This document shows, piece after piece, positions 1 to 8,188 of a stretch of DNA of 62,102 nt (position 1 is its first letter; each line of letters opens with the position of its first letter). The translations under genes and the position numbers were made by a program. Source of the stretch: an uncultured Oscillospiraceae bacterium (GTDB taxonomy: Bacteria; Bacillota; Clostridia; Oscillospirales; Acutalibacteraceae); contig UQFM01000004.1 of the NCBI GenBank assembly GCA_900540295.1, positions 1-62,102 of the forward strand, in the 5' to 3' direction. The notes below the pieces were generated by a model. It was not told where the DNA came from. It did not search any database and saw only the letters and a program-made list of their open reading frames with translations.

Positions 1-160
1 TTGAATACTTTGTATTCAAAGGTCTCCACCGGAGACCCGCACCCCGACGACCCGCGTAGGGACGGACGTCCCCGTCCGTCCGAGCAGAGTTTGTTCCTTG
101 CAGACTTTACCCTGTGCCGCGTGAGATTCTTCGCCTGACGGCGCAGAATGACAAATCCGT
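1..160. repeat. Composite palindromic repeats at window edge (elements E, A, B)
   Basis: The window opens inside an element E: the hairpin TTGAATAC/GTATTCAA (1-20) is followed by GGTCTCC/GGAGACC (21-37). A family A hairpin follows at 55-81, with edge GTAGGG and arms GGACGGAC/GTCCGTCC. A family B unit lies at about 104-152 (GATTCTTCGC to CAGAATGACA). Nothing here codes for a credible protein. Related E elements are at 56111-56205 and 61958-62047. Confidence 0.8.
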
Positions 161-211
161 TCCGGCAAAATCTCACCCCCCACAACACACCTTTTGGAGA
201 ATAGATGATTT

Positions 212-1006
212 ATGACTACCTTTTGTCCCCTGTTTTCATCCAGCAAAGGCAACTGCATTTATGTCGGCGCACCCGACGGCGGCATTCTTATCGATGCGGG
301 ACGCAGCTGCCGCCAAACGGAGATTGCGCTCCACAATATCGGCGTTGCGCCCGACAGTATCCGCGCGGTGTTTGTCACGCATGAGCATACTGATCATGTC
401 AGCGGTCTGCGCGTGTTTGCCTCGAAATATCAGACGCGCGTTTATGCGGCGAACGGCACGCTGGAAGCGCTTGATGATATGGGGGTTTTGAACGGCAAGT
501 TCGACGCGTTCACGCTGAATCCGTCGGGGACGGATGTCGGTTCGCTGTTTGTACAGTCGTTTTCCACCTCGCACGACGCGCGGGAAAGCTGCGGCTATGT
601 CATCGGCGCCGAAAGCGGAGAGCGTGTGGCTATCGCCACCGATTTAGGTACAATGACCGATACGGTGCGCACGGCGATTACAGGCTGTGAAACGGTATTG
701 ATTGAATCCAACCACGATGTGCGGATGCTTGAGAACAATCCGCAGTACCCCTATACGCTGAAAATGCGCATTTTGGGAAAACGCGGGCATCTTTCCAATG
801 AGGCTTGTGCCGAAACCGTTTGTTCGCTTGTGCAAAGCGGTACGAAGCACGTGTTTTTGGGGCATTTGAGCGAGCAGAACAATGTGCCTGCCCTCGCCTA
901 CCGCGTGACTGCCTCGGAGCTTGCGGCGACAGGCGCAGAAGAGAATGCGGATTATACCCTGCAAGTGGCGAAGCCCGTCTGGGACGAAAAGGCGGTGCAG
1001 CTGTGA
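212..1006 (+). CDS. yycJ: MBL-fold metallohydrolase, YycJ/WalJ type
   Basis: This 264-residue protein is a metallo-beta-lactamase fold hydrolase. The metal-binding motif THEHTDH is at about residues 51-57, the N-terminus (CPLFSSSKGNC) is typical of the YycJ group, and further metal ligands are likely near SFSTSHDA, AIATDLG and LGHLSEQN. YycJ relatives are linked to cell-wall or DNA-repair exonuclease roles in Bacillus; the substrate here is not known. The ATG has a GGAGA about 12 bases upstream. The stop overlaps the GTG start of rlmH by 4 bases, so the two are translationally coupled, and yycJ and rlmH are also close neighbours in Bacillus. Family call is firm, exact function is inference. 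Confidence 0.85.
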   Translation: MTTFCPLFSSSKGNCIYVGAPDGGILIDAGRSCRQTEIALHNIGVAPDSIRAVFVTHEHTDHVSGLRVFASKYQTRVYAANGTLEALDDMGVLNGKFDAFTLNPSGTDVGSLFVQSFSTSHDARESCGYVIGAESGERVAIATDLGTMTDTVRTAITGCETVLIESNHDVRMLENNPQYPYTLKMRILGKRGHLSNEACAETVCSLVQSGTKHVFLGHLSEQNNVPALAYRVTASELAATGAEENADYTLQVAKPVWDEKAVQL

Positions 1007-1485
1007 TTGCGGTAACGGTGATTGCACTCGGCAAGTTGAAAGAACGCAGTATGCGCGAGCTGTGCGCAGAGTACGAAAAACGGCTGTCCGCATTTTGCCG
1101 ACTGCAAATTGTGGAGCTTACGCCCGAACGGCTGTCCGAGCGCCCCTCAGCAAACGAAATTGCCCGTGCGCTGGACACGGAAGCGGCACATATTACCTCT
1201 AAAATCCCCGCGAATGCTTATGTGTTTGCGATGTGCATTGAGGGGAAACAAATGCCGAGCGAGGCGTTTAGTCAAAAATTGTCTTTTCTTCCCGTGAACG
1301 GTGTGAGCAACGTCGTGTTTCTGCTCGGCAGTTCCTTCGGTTTGCAGGAAGCATTGAAAAAACAGGCGGATTTTCGCTTCTCCATGTCCGAAATGACCTT
1401 TCCGCATCAGCTTGCCCGCGTGATGCTGTTGGAGCAGATTTACCGCGCGTTTCAAATCGAAAGCGGCGGAAAATATCATAAATAG
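1003..1485 (+). CDS. rlmH: 23S rRNA (pseudouridine1915-N3)-methyltransferase RlmH
   Basis: 160 residues, the usual RlmH length. RlmH is a SPOUT-class methyltransferase that modifies pseudouridine 1915 in helix 69 of 23S rRNA, using S-adenosylmethionine on assembled 70S ribosomes. Visible landmarks are the N-terminal strand AVTVIALGKLKE, the SAM-knot region FLLGSSFGL at about residues 107-115, MTFPHQLARVMLLEQIYRAF, and the family-typical C-terminus GGKYHK. I chose the GTG at 1003 because it begins the conserved N-terminus and overlaps the yycJ stop (GTGA); an in-frame start further upstream would run through yycJ. A hairpin terminator follows within 10 bases. Confidence 0.95.
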   Translation: MIAVTVIALGKLKERSMRELCAEYEKRLSAFCRLQIVELTPERLSERPSANEIARALDTEAAHITSKIPANAYVFAMCIEGKQMPSEAFSQKLSFLPVNGVSNVVFLLGSSFGLQEALKKQADFRFSMSEMTFPHQLARVMLLEQIYRAFQIESGGKYHK

Positions 1486-1493
1486 ATTGTTGA

Positions 1494-1523
1494 AACGCAC
1501 CGAGCAGTATCGGTGCGTTTTTG
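1494..1523 (+). terminator. Intrinsic terminator after rlmH
   Basis: The inverted repeat AACGCACCGA (1494-1503) / TCGGTGCGTT (1510-1519) is followed by a T-run and lies just after the rlmH stop. Confidence 0.85.
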
Positions 1524-1550
1524 TGTGGATGCGGCGAAAATATACAAACC

Positions 1551-1895
1551 GTAGGGGCGTGCATTGCGCGCCCGCCCAGTTTTTCAAATCTGCACATACA
1601 AACAGGTGATACACAATTCGTAGGGGCGGGTCTCCGTGCCCGCCCGTGCAAAGTTGGATTTTGCGCAATGCCAACAGTTGCGCAAAAATCATGTAGGGAT
1701 ATGCACCCAGCGCCCGCCGAAGTTTGATAAAACCTTACGGACGGACAAGGAGTAACTCCCTCAGTCATACCTGCGGTATGACAGCTCCCTCAAAGAGGGA
1801 GCTGGAAAAGGTTTATTGATTATATCGTCCCTACTCGAAAATCAAATTCACGCTGTGCCGTGTAAGATTCTTCGCTAACGCCCAGAATGACAACT
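1551..1895. repeat. Intergenic repeat block (families A, B, C)
   Basis: Family A hairpins are at 1551-1575 (arms built on GGGCGTGC/GCGCGCCC) and 1620-1646 (GGGCGGG/CCCGCCC). A degenerate copy begins near 1693 (GTAGGGATATG). A family C unit at 1752-1803 reads CTCCCTCAGTC, a small ATACC/GGTAT hairpin, then GACAGCTCCCTC and GAGGGAGC. A family B unit is at about 1845-1893. I see no gene in 1486-2050 other than the rlmH terminator and the murL promoter. Confidence 0.8.
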
Positions 1896-1972
1896 ATTCC
1901 GCAATCCTGCCCTGTCGAAAAGAAATTCCCGCACGCCGCTTCGGATTTAATTTCTGCCGTTCTCCGTTTTTC

Positions 1973-2001
1973 TTGCTTTTTTGCCGCAGAAAACGTATAA
2001 T
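1973..2001 (+). promoter_or_regulatory. Candidate sigma-A promoter of murL-murD2
   Basis: TTGCTT (1973-1978), a 17-base spacer and a perfect TATAAT (1996-2001) lie about 50 bases before the murL start. Confidence 0.55.
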
Positions 2002-2050
2002 ATAGTATCATTCCCATATTTTTCTATTCTGTATCGCAGGAGGCGGACTT

Positions 2051-3430
2051 ATGCCGCAAAAGACCTTTTCAGAGCTTCGCAAAACATACCCGACCTTTAC
2101 ATATGAACGGTATGCGATTGAACGCGCAGGCACGCGGATAAAACTGACTTTTTATTTTTCTGTTGACGGGCTATGCACATTTGCGCCGTCCACCGAAATC
2201 GAAACGGAAAATCTGACGGTATTAAACGACCCCGAATCCGAAACCGCGCAGGCGATTGTATTCGCGCTGGGGATGACGGAACTGGTGAGCTACTGGAAAG
2301 CCGCCTGTCCGCCGACGGTAATCGTGCGGTGCGGCTATCTTTCCGATTGGGATAAACGCTGGTGGAAACGGCTGTATTTCCGCGGGCTATCGGAGTTTTT
2401 TTACCGAAACGGCATTGACGCCGACGAGTCCGATTTTATGGAAATTGTCTGCGACCCGAATCCCACACCCAGCCCGACGGCGGAATTTCACAGCGCGGGT
2501 CTGCATATTTTGCCTGTGGGCGGCGGGAAAGACAGTTGTGTAACAGCGGCGCTTTTAAAAGAAGAAGGCGCGAAAAACCTGTTTTTCACCGTGAACGACC
2601 AGCCCGCACGCACCGATACCGTGCTTGCGGCGGGCTATACCGAAGCCTCGATTTTACGGACCTACCGCACGATAGATGAAAACTTACTATCCTTAAACAG
2701 CCAAAGCTTTTTAAACGGACACACGCCGTTTTCGGCAATCGTCGCGTTCCTTTCTTACTATTGCGCCCACTTAGTCGGCGCGCGGGATATTGTGCTTTCC
2801 AATGAATCCAGCGCCAACGAATCAAATATCGCGGGCACAGAGGTAAATCACCAGTACTCCAAATCCTATGCGTTTGAGTGCGATTTTGCAAAATACGCCG
2901 AGCGCAATCTCCTGCCCGAAATCCGCTATTTCAGTTTGTTGCGCCCGTTTTCGGAATTGCAGATTGCAAAGCAGTTTGCGGCTTTGCCGCAGTTCCACGA
3001 AACCTTCCGCAGCTGCAACCGTGGCAGTAAACAAAATATTTGGTGCGCAAAATGCGCAAAATGCCTGTTTGTATTTTCAATTTTGTCACCGTTTATGGAC
3101 TATGACCGTCTGTGCGCGCTGTTCGGTGCGGATATGCTGAATGATAAAGAACTGACAGAGGATTTTGACGGCTTGTGCGGATTTTCCGAAGTGAAACCCT
3201 TTGAATGTGTCGGTACGGTTTCGGAAATTGTATTCGCGCTGAAAATGACCGTGCGGAAATTCCGAAACGAGGGGCGCGCATTGCCCGTATTACTGCGGCA
3301 TTTTGCGGAGCTTGCAGGGGCAGAGACAGAGGAAAATCTGTTAACGGAATATAATCCGAAAAACAATGTGCCCGACGAATTTTTTTCTGCGATAAAGGAG
3401 ATGTACACATATGTATCCGAAGATTGCTGA
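2051..3430 (+). CDS. murL: UDP-MurNAc-L-Ala-L-Glu epimerase MurL-like
   Basis: 459 residues. It matches my recollection of MurL, the enzyme that epimerises the terminal L-glutamate of UDP-MurNAc-L-Ala-L-Glu to D-glutamate, first described in Xanthomonas. Visible features are a PP-loop-like segment LPVGGGKDSC at about residue 155, an LSNESSANESN segment near 255, and a cysteine cluster WCAKCAKC near 330. The strongest support is context: the next gene overlaps it by 20 bases and is a MurD-type ligase, as in the known MurD2-MurL pair. An AGGAGG lies 7 bases before the ATG, and a TTGCTT-17-TATAAT promoter precedes it. It could be another PP-loop family, but the linkage argues against that. Confidence 0.8.
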   Translation: MPQKTFSELRKTYPTFTYERYAIERAGTRIKLTFYFSVDGLCTFAPSTEIETENLTVLNDPESETAQAIVFALGMTELVSYWKAACPPTVIVRCGYLSDWDKRWWKRLYFRGLSEFFYRNGIDADESDFMEIVCDPNPTPSPTAEFHSAGLHILPVGGGKDSCVTAALLKEEGAKNLFFTVNDQPARTDTVLAAGYTEASILRTYRTIDENLLSLNSQSFLNGHTPFSAIVAFLSYYCAHLVGARDIVLSNESSANESNIAGTEVNHQYSKSYAFECDFAKYAERNLLPEIRYFSLLRPFSELQIAKQFAALPQFHETFRSCNRGSKQNIWCAKCAKCLFVFSILSPFMDYDRLCALFGADMLNDKELTEDFDGLCGFSEVKPFECVGTVSEIVFALKMTVRKFRNEGRALPVLLRHFAELAGAETEENLLTEYNPKNNVPDEFFSAIKEMYTYVSEDC

Positions 3431-4706
3431 ATATCTGCGTGACCGTACGGTGCTGTTGGTCGGCTTCGGGCGCGAGGGACAGTCCTCTTACCGTTATATT
3501 CGAAAGTATTTTCCCGAAAAACCGATTGCCGTTGCAGACAAAAATGCGGTTTCCGTAGACGACCCGTTTGTAACCTGCATTTGCGGTGAAAATTATTTGG
3601 ATTGTATCGGGGATTTTGACGTTGTACTCAAAAGTCCCGGGATTTCGTTTAAGAATGTAGACGCACCCACGCATACGGAAATTACCTGTCAGGTGGATTT
3701 GTTCCTGCGCTTTGCGGATTGCCGAAAGGTCGGCGTCACTGGCTCAAAAGGAAAAACGACCACCTCTACCCTCACCTATCAAATGCTGAAAGCGGCAGGC
3801 AAGGACTGCCGTTTAATCGGCAACATCGGTGTGCCTGTTTTTGACTCTCTCGCAGACTTAACGCCCGATACGGTTGCGGTGATTGAAATGTCCTCGCACC
3901 AGCTCGAGTTCACCCACGCTTCACCCGAGGTCGCGGTGCTGACCAATCTGTACGAAGAACATTTGGAGCATTACAAAGGCGGTTTTGCGGGCTATACGGC
4001 GGCAAAATCACATATTGCGCTGTACCAGCGCCCGCAGGATGTATTTATCTATAACGCCACGCAGGGGCTTTCGGATTTTCCGCAGTCGGAACAAATACAG
4101 TCTGAAAAAATTGGGATTCAGGAAAACGACGCTTTGCCGTTTTCGGTGGAAAACGAGCATTTGGCGGGCGTACACAATCGGCAGGACATGCTGTTTGCCC
4201 GCGCCGCCGCCGCATATTTCGGCGCAACCGACCGCGACTGCGAAGCGGCAGTCCGCGATTTTCAGGGTATTGAACACCGTATGGAAAAGGTCGGCACGTT
4301 CAATGGGATTACCTTTTATAATGATTGCATCGCGACCATTCCGCACGCAGTGCTGTGCGCGGTTGCGGCAATCGGCAATGTCGGCACACTGATTGTCGGC
4401 GGTAAGGACAGGGGTCTTGATTACAGCGGATTTGTCAGGGCTTTAAAGAATAGTCAAATTTCGACTATTATCGGTACACCCGAAACGGGACACGCCATCG
4501 TCCGTGCGTTGGAAGCCGCGAATGCACCCCGGCGCGTGCTTTGCGCCGCTGATTTGGACGAGGCGGTACGGTTTGCCTATCAGTATACCGAAGCGGGCAA
4601 GGCGTGTTTGCTCTCCCCCGCCGCGTCAAGTTATAATGTCTATAAGAATTTCGAGGAAAAGGGTCGGCATTATAAAGACCTTGTACGGAAATATGCGGAG
4701 GAATGA
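3411..4706 (+). CDS. murD2: UDP-MurNAc-L-Ala--L-glutamate ligase, MurD2 type
   Basis: 431 residues with Mur-ligase architecture: an N-terminal Rossmann domain, a central ATPase with P-loop TGSKGKTTT at about residues 107-115 and motif EMSSHQLE near 160, and a C-terminal domain with NDCIATIPHAV and LIVGGKDRGLDY. Ordinary MurD adds D-glutamate; MurD2 adds L-glutamate, which MurL then inverts. The assignment to MurD2 rests on the tight coupling with murL. The start sits inside the murL 3' end, with AAGGAG about 8 bases upstream of ATG 3411. A genome search for an ordinary murD and for murI would decide whether this is the only route to D-glutamate. Confidence 0.8.
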   Translation: MYPKIAEYLRDRTVLLVGFGREGQSSYRYIRKYFPEKPIAVADKNAVSVDDPFVTCICGENYLDCIGDFDVVLKSPGISFKNVDAPTHTEITCQVDLFLRFADCRKVGVTGSKGKTTTSTLTYQMLKAAGKDCRLIGNIGVPVFDSLADLTPDTVAVIEMSSHQLEFTHASPEVAVLTNLYEEHLEHYKGGFAGYTAAKSHIALYQRPQDVFIYNATQGLSDFPQSEQIQSEKIGIQENDALPFSVENEHLAGVHNRQDMLFARAAAAYFGATDRDCEAAVRDFQGIEHRMEKVGTFNGITFYNDCIATIPHAVLCAVAAIGNVGTLIVGGKDRGLDYSGFVRALKNSQISTIIGTPETGHAIVRALEAANAPRRVLCAADLDEAVRFAYQYTEAGKACLLSPAASSYNVYKNFEEKGRHYKDLVRKYAEE

Positions 4707-4734
4707 CGGATGTACCGTATACCCCTCGCCCTAC

Positions 4735-5141
4735 CGAAAAATAAATTTACTTTGTGCGATGTGAGATTCTTCGCTTCGCTCAGAATGACATTTATTACAC
4801 CAACCGTAGGGGCGATTCACGAATCGCCCGAGCACGGTTGGATTTCGCGAACACCCCACGGCAACGAACAATTTGTAGGGGCGGATGCCTTCATCCGCCC
4901 GCAAAAAACCGCACAAACCAATGGCGGAACGCAACCCCGCGTAGGGGCGATTCACGAATCGCCCGCCGAAGTCTGATGAAACTCTGCGGAACGACACAGA
5001 GGTCGTTCCCTACCCGCGATACAAATTGACTTTGTGCCGTGTGAGATTCTTCGCTGACGCTCAGAATGACAATTTTGTGTAAACCGTAGGGGCGTGCATC
5101 GCGCGCCCGAAAACGGACAGCCACAAGGGCTGTCCCTACAG
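4735..5141. repeat. Intergenic repeat block (families A and B)
   Basis: Family B units are at about 4738-4790 and 5023-5072. Family A hairpins are at 4807-4831 (ATTC/GAAT arms), 4876-4902 (GGATG/CATCC), 4940-4965 (ATTC/GAAT) and 5085-5109 (TGC/GCG). Two further hairpins end in CCCTAC, i.e. lie in reverse orientation, near 4987-5013 (GGAACGAC/GTCGTTCC) and 5113-5139 (GGACAGCC/GGCTGTCC). The stretch 4707-5195 holds no other gene that I can support. Confidence 0.85.
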
Positions 5142-5195
5142 TATGCAAAAACAACTACTCACCCATAGAGACAATCCGCAAAGGAGGCGGCATGT

Positions 5196-5777
5196 ATGGA
5201 AATCATCGGGATTACAGGGCAGACAGGTGCGGGGAAAAGCACCATTTGCCGCGCACTCGCGACCCGCGGCGCATACCATATCGATGCGGACGCGGTTGCG
5301 AAATCCCTGTATTATAAAGGCGCGCCGATTCTATCGAAATTACAGGACGCATTCGGCAGTCAAATTTTAACTGCGGACGGAGAGCTTGACCGTCCCGCCC
5401 TCGCGGCGGCGGCTTTCCGTGACCGAGACAGCACGGCGCGGCTGAACGCGATTGTGCATCCTGCCGTGACGGAAAAAATCCGTGCGATTCTTGACGAACA
5501 GCGTAAGGCAGGTGTACAATGCGTATTGATAGACGCCATAGCGCTGTTTGAAAGCGGCGAGGCGGCGCTCTGTGACCGCACGGTCGGCGTAATTGCCCCT
5601 GAAGCCGTGCGTCTTGCTCGCATCACGGCGCGGGACGGTCTGTCCGAGGCGGACGCACTTTTGCGTATCCGCGCACAGCACGACGAGTCCTTTTACGTGT
5701 CGCGTTGCGACGATGTGATTCGCAATTATCCGCCCTATACTTTAGAATCCGAAATGCAAAGGGTATTTCCGTTATGA
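5196..5777 (+). CDS. coaE: Dephospho-CoA kinase
   Basis: 193 residues, normal length. CoaE phosphorylates the 3'-hydroxyl of the ribose of dephospho-CoA with ATP, the last step of coenzyme A synthesis in the cytosol. The P-loop GQTGAGKST is at residues 8-16, the substrate-binding segment IDADAVAKSLY follows, and the lid-like region R(L)ARITARDGLSEADAL comes near 145. An AAAGGAGG lies about 10 bases before ATG 5196; an out-of-frame ATG occurs at 5192. The stop overlaps the ATG of the next gene (ATGA). Confidence 0.95.
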   Translation: MEIIGITGQTGAGKSTICRALATRGAYHIDADAVAKSLYYKGAPILSKLQDAFGSQILTADGELDRPALAAAAFRDRDSTARLNAIVHPAVTEKIRAILDEQRKAGVQCVLIDAIALFESGEAALCDRTVGVIAPEAVRLARITARDGLSEADALLRIRAQHDESFYVSRCDDVIRNYPPYTLESEMQRVFPL

Positions 5778-6364
5778 ACCGAAAAACCAAAGCGATGCTG
5801 AAAATCGCCGCGCTTGTGACCGCATTTGCACTGCTGATTGGCATATCCGTGTTTTTTGCAGGCAAAACAGTGTATAAAGCGGTGTATCCGTGCAAATATA
5901 CTTTTGAAATCCATAAATATGCGGACGAATACGGCGTACCGCGCGCACTGCTGTTTGCCGTAATTCACACCGAAAGCGGTTTTGACCCAAACGCTGTTTC
6001 CTCGGCGGGGGCGTTGGGGCTGACGCAGATTACCCCCGAAACCTTTCACTGGCTGCAAACCAAAACGGGAGAGGAACTGCCCGATACCGCGCTGTATGAG
6101 CCAGATGTATCCGTGCGCTACGGCGCGCTGTTTTACAGCATGCTGCTTTCGGAATTCGGCGGTGATACCCGCACGGCGGTTGCCGCGTATCACGCGGGGC
6201 GCGGGCAGGTGAATGCGTGGCTTCGCGACACGCAGTATTCTTCCGACGGTAAAACGCTGGAAATTATCCCCTCGCGCGATACCAATCATTATGTATACAA
6301 GGTCACAAAGGCAATCAACATTTACAACAATCTTTATGAAAAGGAGCTTAATAACGATGTCTGA
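5774..6364 (+). CDS. Membrane-anchored lytic transglycosylase (SLT domain)
   Basis: 196 residues. A basic N-terminus and one hydrophobic segment (about residues 9-28) form a signal anchor; an extracytoplasmic SLT/Slt70-type domain follows. The catalytic glutamate is in VIHTESGFDPNAVS at about residue 70, followed by the family motif SAGALGLTQITPETF and by AAYHAGRGQVNAWL. Such enzymes cleave the MurNAc-GlcNAc bond of peptidoglycan with 1,6-anhydro product formation, acting in wall turnover. I placed the start at ATG 5774, which overlaps the coaE stop by 4 bases, because a longer frame would run back into coaE. It overlaps the next gene by 8 bases. Confidence 0.92.
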   Translation: MNRKTKAMLKIAALVTAFALLIGISVFFAGKTVYKAVYPCKYTFEIHKYADEYGVPRALLFAVIHTESGFDPNAVSSAGALGLTQITPETFHWLQTKTGEELPDTALYEPDVSVRYGALFYSMLLSEFGGDTRTAVAAYHAGRGQVNAWLRDTQYSSDGKTLEIIPSRDTNHYVYKVTKAINIYNNLYEKELNNDV

Positions 6365-7763
6365 AGCAAAAAGCGAGCTGGAGTTATTAAAGGAAAAGCT
6401 GTTTTATGACCGTAAAAACGCGGCGGAGGTTTGTGACGCTGCGGAGATTCAGGCGGCGGATACCTTCTGCGAGGGCTACAAAGCGTTTCTGAATACCGCG
6501 AAAACCGAACGCGAAGCGGTGGCTTACATGGTTGAGAAAGCGGAAAAGAACGGTTTTGTGCCGTTTAACCGCGAAACCAAGTATCCTGCGGGTGCAAAAG
6601 TCTATTTCAACAACCGCGGCAAGGCGATTGTGCTTTGCGTTGTCGGCAAAAAACCGCTTTCCGAGGGCGTTCGCCTTTCGGCGGCGCATATCGATTCCCC
6701 GCGCCTCGACTTAAAACCCAATCCGCTGTATGAGGACGGCGATTTGGCGCTGTTCAAAACGCATTACTACGGCGGTATTAAAAAATACCAGTGGGCGTGC
6801 ATTCCGCTTTCCTTGCACGGCGTTGTCGTGAAAAAAGACGGTACAACCGTCAAGGTCAATATCGGCGAAGATGCCACCGACCCGCAGTTTGTCGTGACCG
6901 ATTTACTGCCCCACCTTGCAGGCGAGCAGATGAAGCGCACGCTTGCGGACGGCATTCGCGGCGAGGAACTGAATATTTTGATTGGCAGCCGTCCGTTTTC
7001 GCAGGACGAGGGCAGTGAAAAGATTAAGCTGAATATCTTAAATATCCTGTTTGAAAAATACGGCATGATGGAAAGCGACTTTTTAAGTGCCGAATTGGAA
7101 GCCGTGCCTGCTTTTCCCGCACGCGACGTCGGGCTGGACCGCAGTATGATTGGGTCTTACGGACATGACGACCGTGTGTGCGCGTATCCTGCGGCAGAAG
7201 CAATTTTCGATGTTGAAGCGCCCGAGTTTACGGCGATTACGTGCCTGACGGACAAGGAGGAAATCGGTTCCGAGGGCAACACGGGCTTAAATTCTTCGTA
7301 TCTCCGTTTCTTCATTGCCGACCTTGCAAATGCAAACGGCGAAAATTACCACACGGTTCTGCGCAATACGCAGTGTCTTTCTGCAGACGTCAACGCGGCG
7401 TTTGACCCGACCTTCCCCGAGGTGCTTGAGCGCATGAATGCGTCTTTCCTCAACCGCGGTGTGGCGCTGACAAAATACACGGGCGCACGCGGCAAAAGCG
7501 GCACTTCGGATGCATCGGCGGAATTTGTCGGGAAAGTACGCCGTCTGCTCGATGAAAACGGCGTTATCTGGCAGTGCGGCGAGCTCGGCAAGGTGGACGT
7601 CGGCGGCGGCGGTACGGTTGCGATGTTCTTAGCGTCTCTGGATATCGACGTTGTTGACCTCGGCGTCCCCGTGCTTTCCATGCACTCCCCGTTTGAGGTT
7701 GTTTCAAAATTGGACGTCTATATGGCGTACCGCGCGTTCAAAGCGTTTTTTGAGGATAAATAA
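6357..7763 (+). CDS. M18 family aminopeptidase
   Basis: 468 residues, the standard M18 length. These are cytosolic dodecameric metallo-aminopeptidases that remove N-terminal residues, often aspartyl, from peptides. The first metal histidine and aspartate are in SAAHIDSPRLDLKPNP near residue 105, the metal/catalytic glutamates are in TDKEEIGSEGNTG near 300, and the last metal histidine is in LSMHSPFE near 440. I chose ATG 6357 (MSEAKSELELLKEK) because it overlaps the preceding gene by 8 bases; the earlier in-frame codons lie inside the transglycosylase gene. A strong hairpin terminator follows. Confidence 0.93.
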   Translation: MSEAKSELELLKEKLFYDRKNAAEVCDAAEIQAADTFCEGYKAFLNTAKTEREAVAYMVEKAEKNGFVPFNRETKYPAGAKVYFNNRGKAIVLCVVGKKPLSEGVRLSAAHIDSPRLDLKPNPLYEDGDLALFKTHYYGGIKKYQWACIPLSLHGVVVKKDGTTVKVNIGEDATDPQFVVTDLLPHLAGEQMKRTLADGIRGEELNILIGSRPFSQDEGSEKIKLNILNILFEKYGMMESDFLSAELEAVPAFPARDVGLDRSMIGSYGHDDRVCAYPAAEAIFDVEAPEFTAITCLTDKEEIGSEGNTGLNSSYLRFFIADLANANGENYHTVLRNTQCLSADVNAAFDPTFPEVLERMNASFLNRGVALTKYTGARGKSGTSDASAEFVGKVRRLLDENGVIWQCGELGKVDVGGGGTVAMFLASLDIDVVDLGVPVLSMHSPFEVVSKLDVYMAYRAFKAFFEDK

Positions 7764-7774
7764 AATGTGTTTTG

Positions 7775-7808
7775 CGGCTTTGAGCGTTCGCGCTTAAAGC
7801 CGCGTTTT
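7775..7808 (+). terminator. Intrinsic terminator after M18 aminopeptidase
   Basis: GCGGCTTT (7775-7782) pairs with AAAGCCGC (7797-7804), with an inner AGCG/CGCT extension, followed by GTTTT. It ends the coaE-transglycosylase-M18 unit. Confidence 0.75.
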
Positions 7809-7847
7809 GATTTTGAACGGCGAAGCCGTAACCTCGGCACCTCACCA

Positions 7848-8070
7848 AAAGTAGGGGCGGATGCCCACATCCGCCCGAGCAAACTTCAAACTTGTACAAA
7901 CCAACGGCGGGAGCAAGCTCCCGCCCTACCGAGAATCAAATTAACCCCGTGCTATGGGAGATTCTTCGCTGTCGCTCAGAAGGACAAATTTCCGCAAACG
8001 GATAGAAAGTAAGTAAAGCGGCGAGCACCAACCACTGAAAACTTATCCTGCTCGGTGCGAATTAAAAATA
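7848..8070. repeat. Intergenic repeat block (A, B) and one copy of motif F
   Basis: A family A hairpin lies at 7852-7878 (GGATG/CATCC) and a reverse-type hairpin at 7903-7930 (GGCGGGAGC/GCTCCCGCC, ending CCTAC). A family B unit is at about 7936-7984. A motif F copy ends the block: CGAGCA (about 8023) can pair with TGCTCG (8049-8054), followed by TGCGAATTAAAAA at 8056-8068, some 120 bases upstream of guaB. Confidence 0.75.
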
Positions 8071-8125
8071 GGCAAATACGACAAAAAGCGTGCGGGGAAA
8101 AAGCGGAATTATTCTGAAATATCTA

Positions 8126-8155
8126 TTGAAAAACAGGGCGGTGCAATGGTATAAT
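8126..8155 (+). promoter_or_regulatory. Sigma-A promoter of guaB
   Basis: TTGAAA (8126-8131), 18 bases, then perfect TATAAT (8150-8155). The start codon of guaB is 33 bases further on, which leaves a short leader. Confidence 0.7.
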
Positions 8156-8188
8156 TAGGGATAAATTAAAATGGGAGGATTTTAAAAT

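Noticed and set aside
1551..1900. CRISPR-like array
   Set aside because: The repeats are hairpins of several families with irregular spacing and no unique spacers of equal length; no cas genes occur.
4710..5029. Small frames coding strings such as VGAIHESP and VGADAFIRP
   Set aside because: They are translations of family A hairpins, recur in several gaps on both strands, and lack ribosome binding sites.
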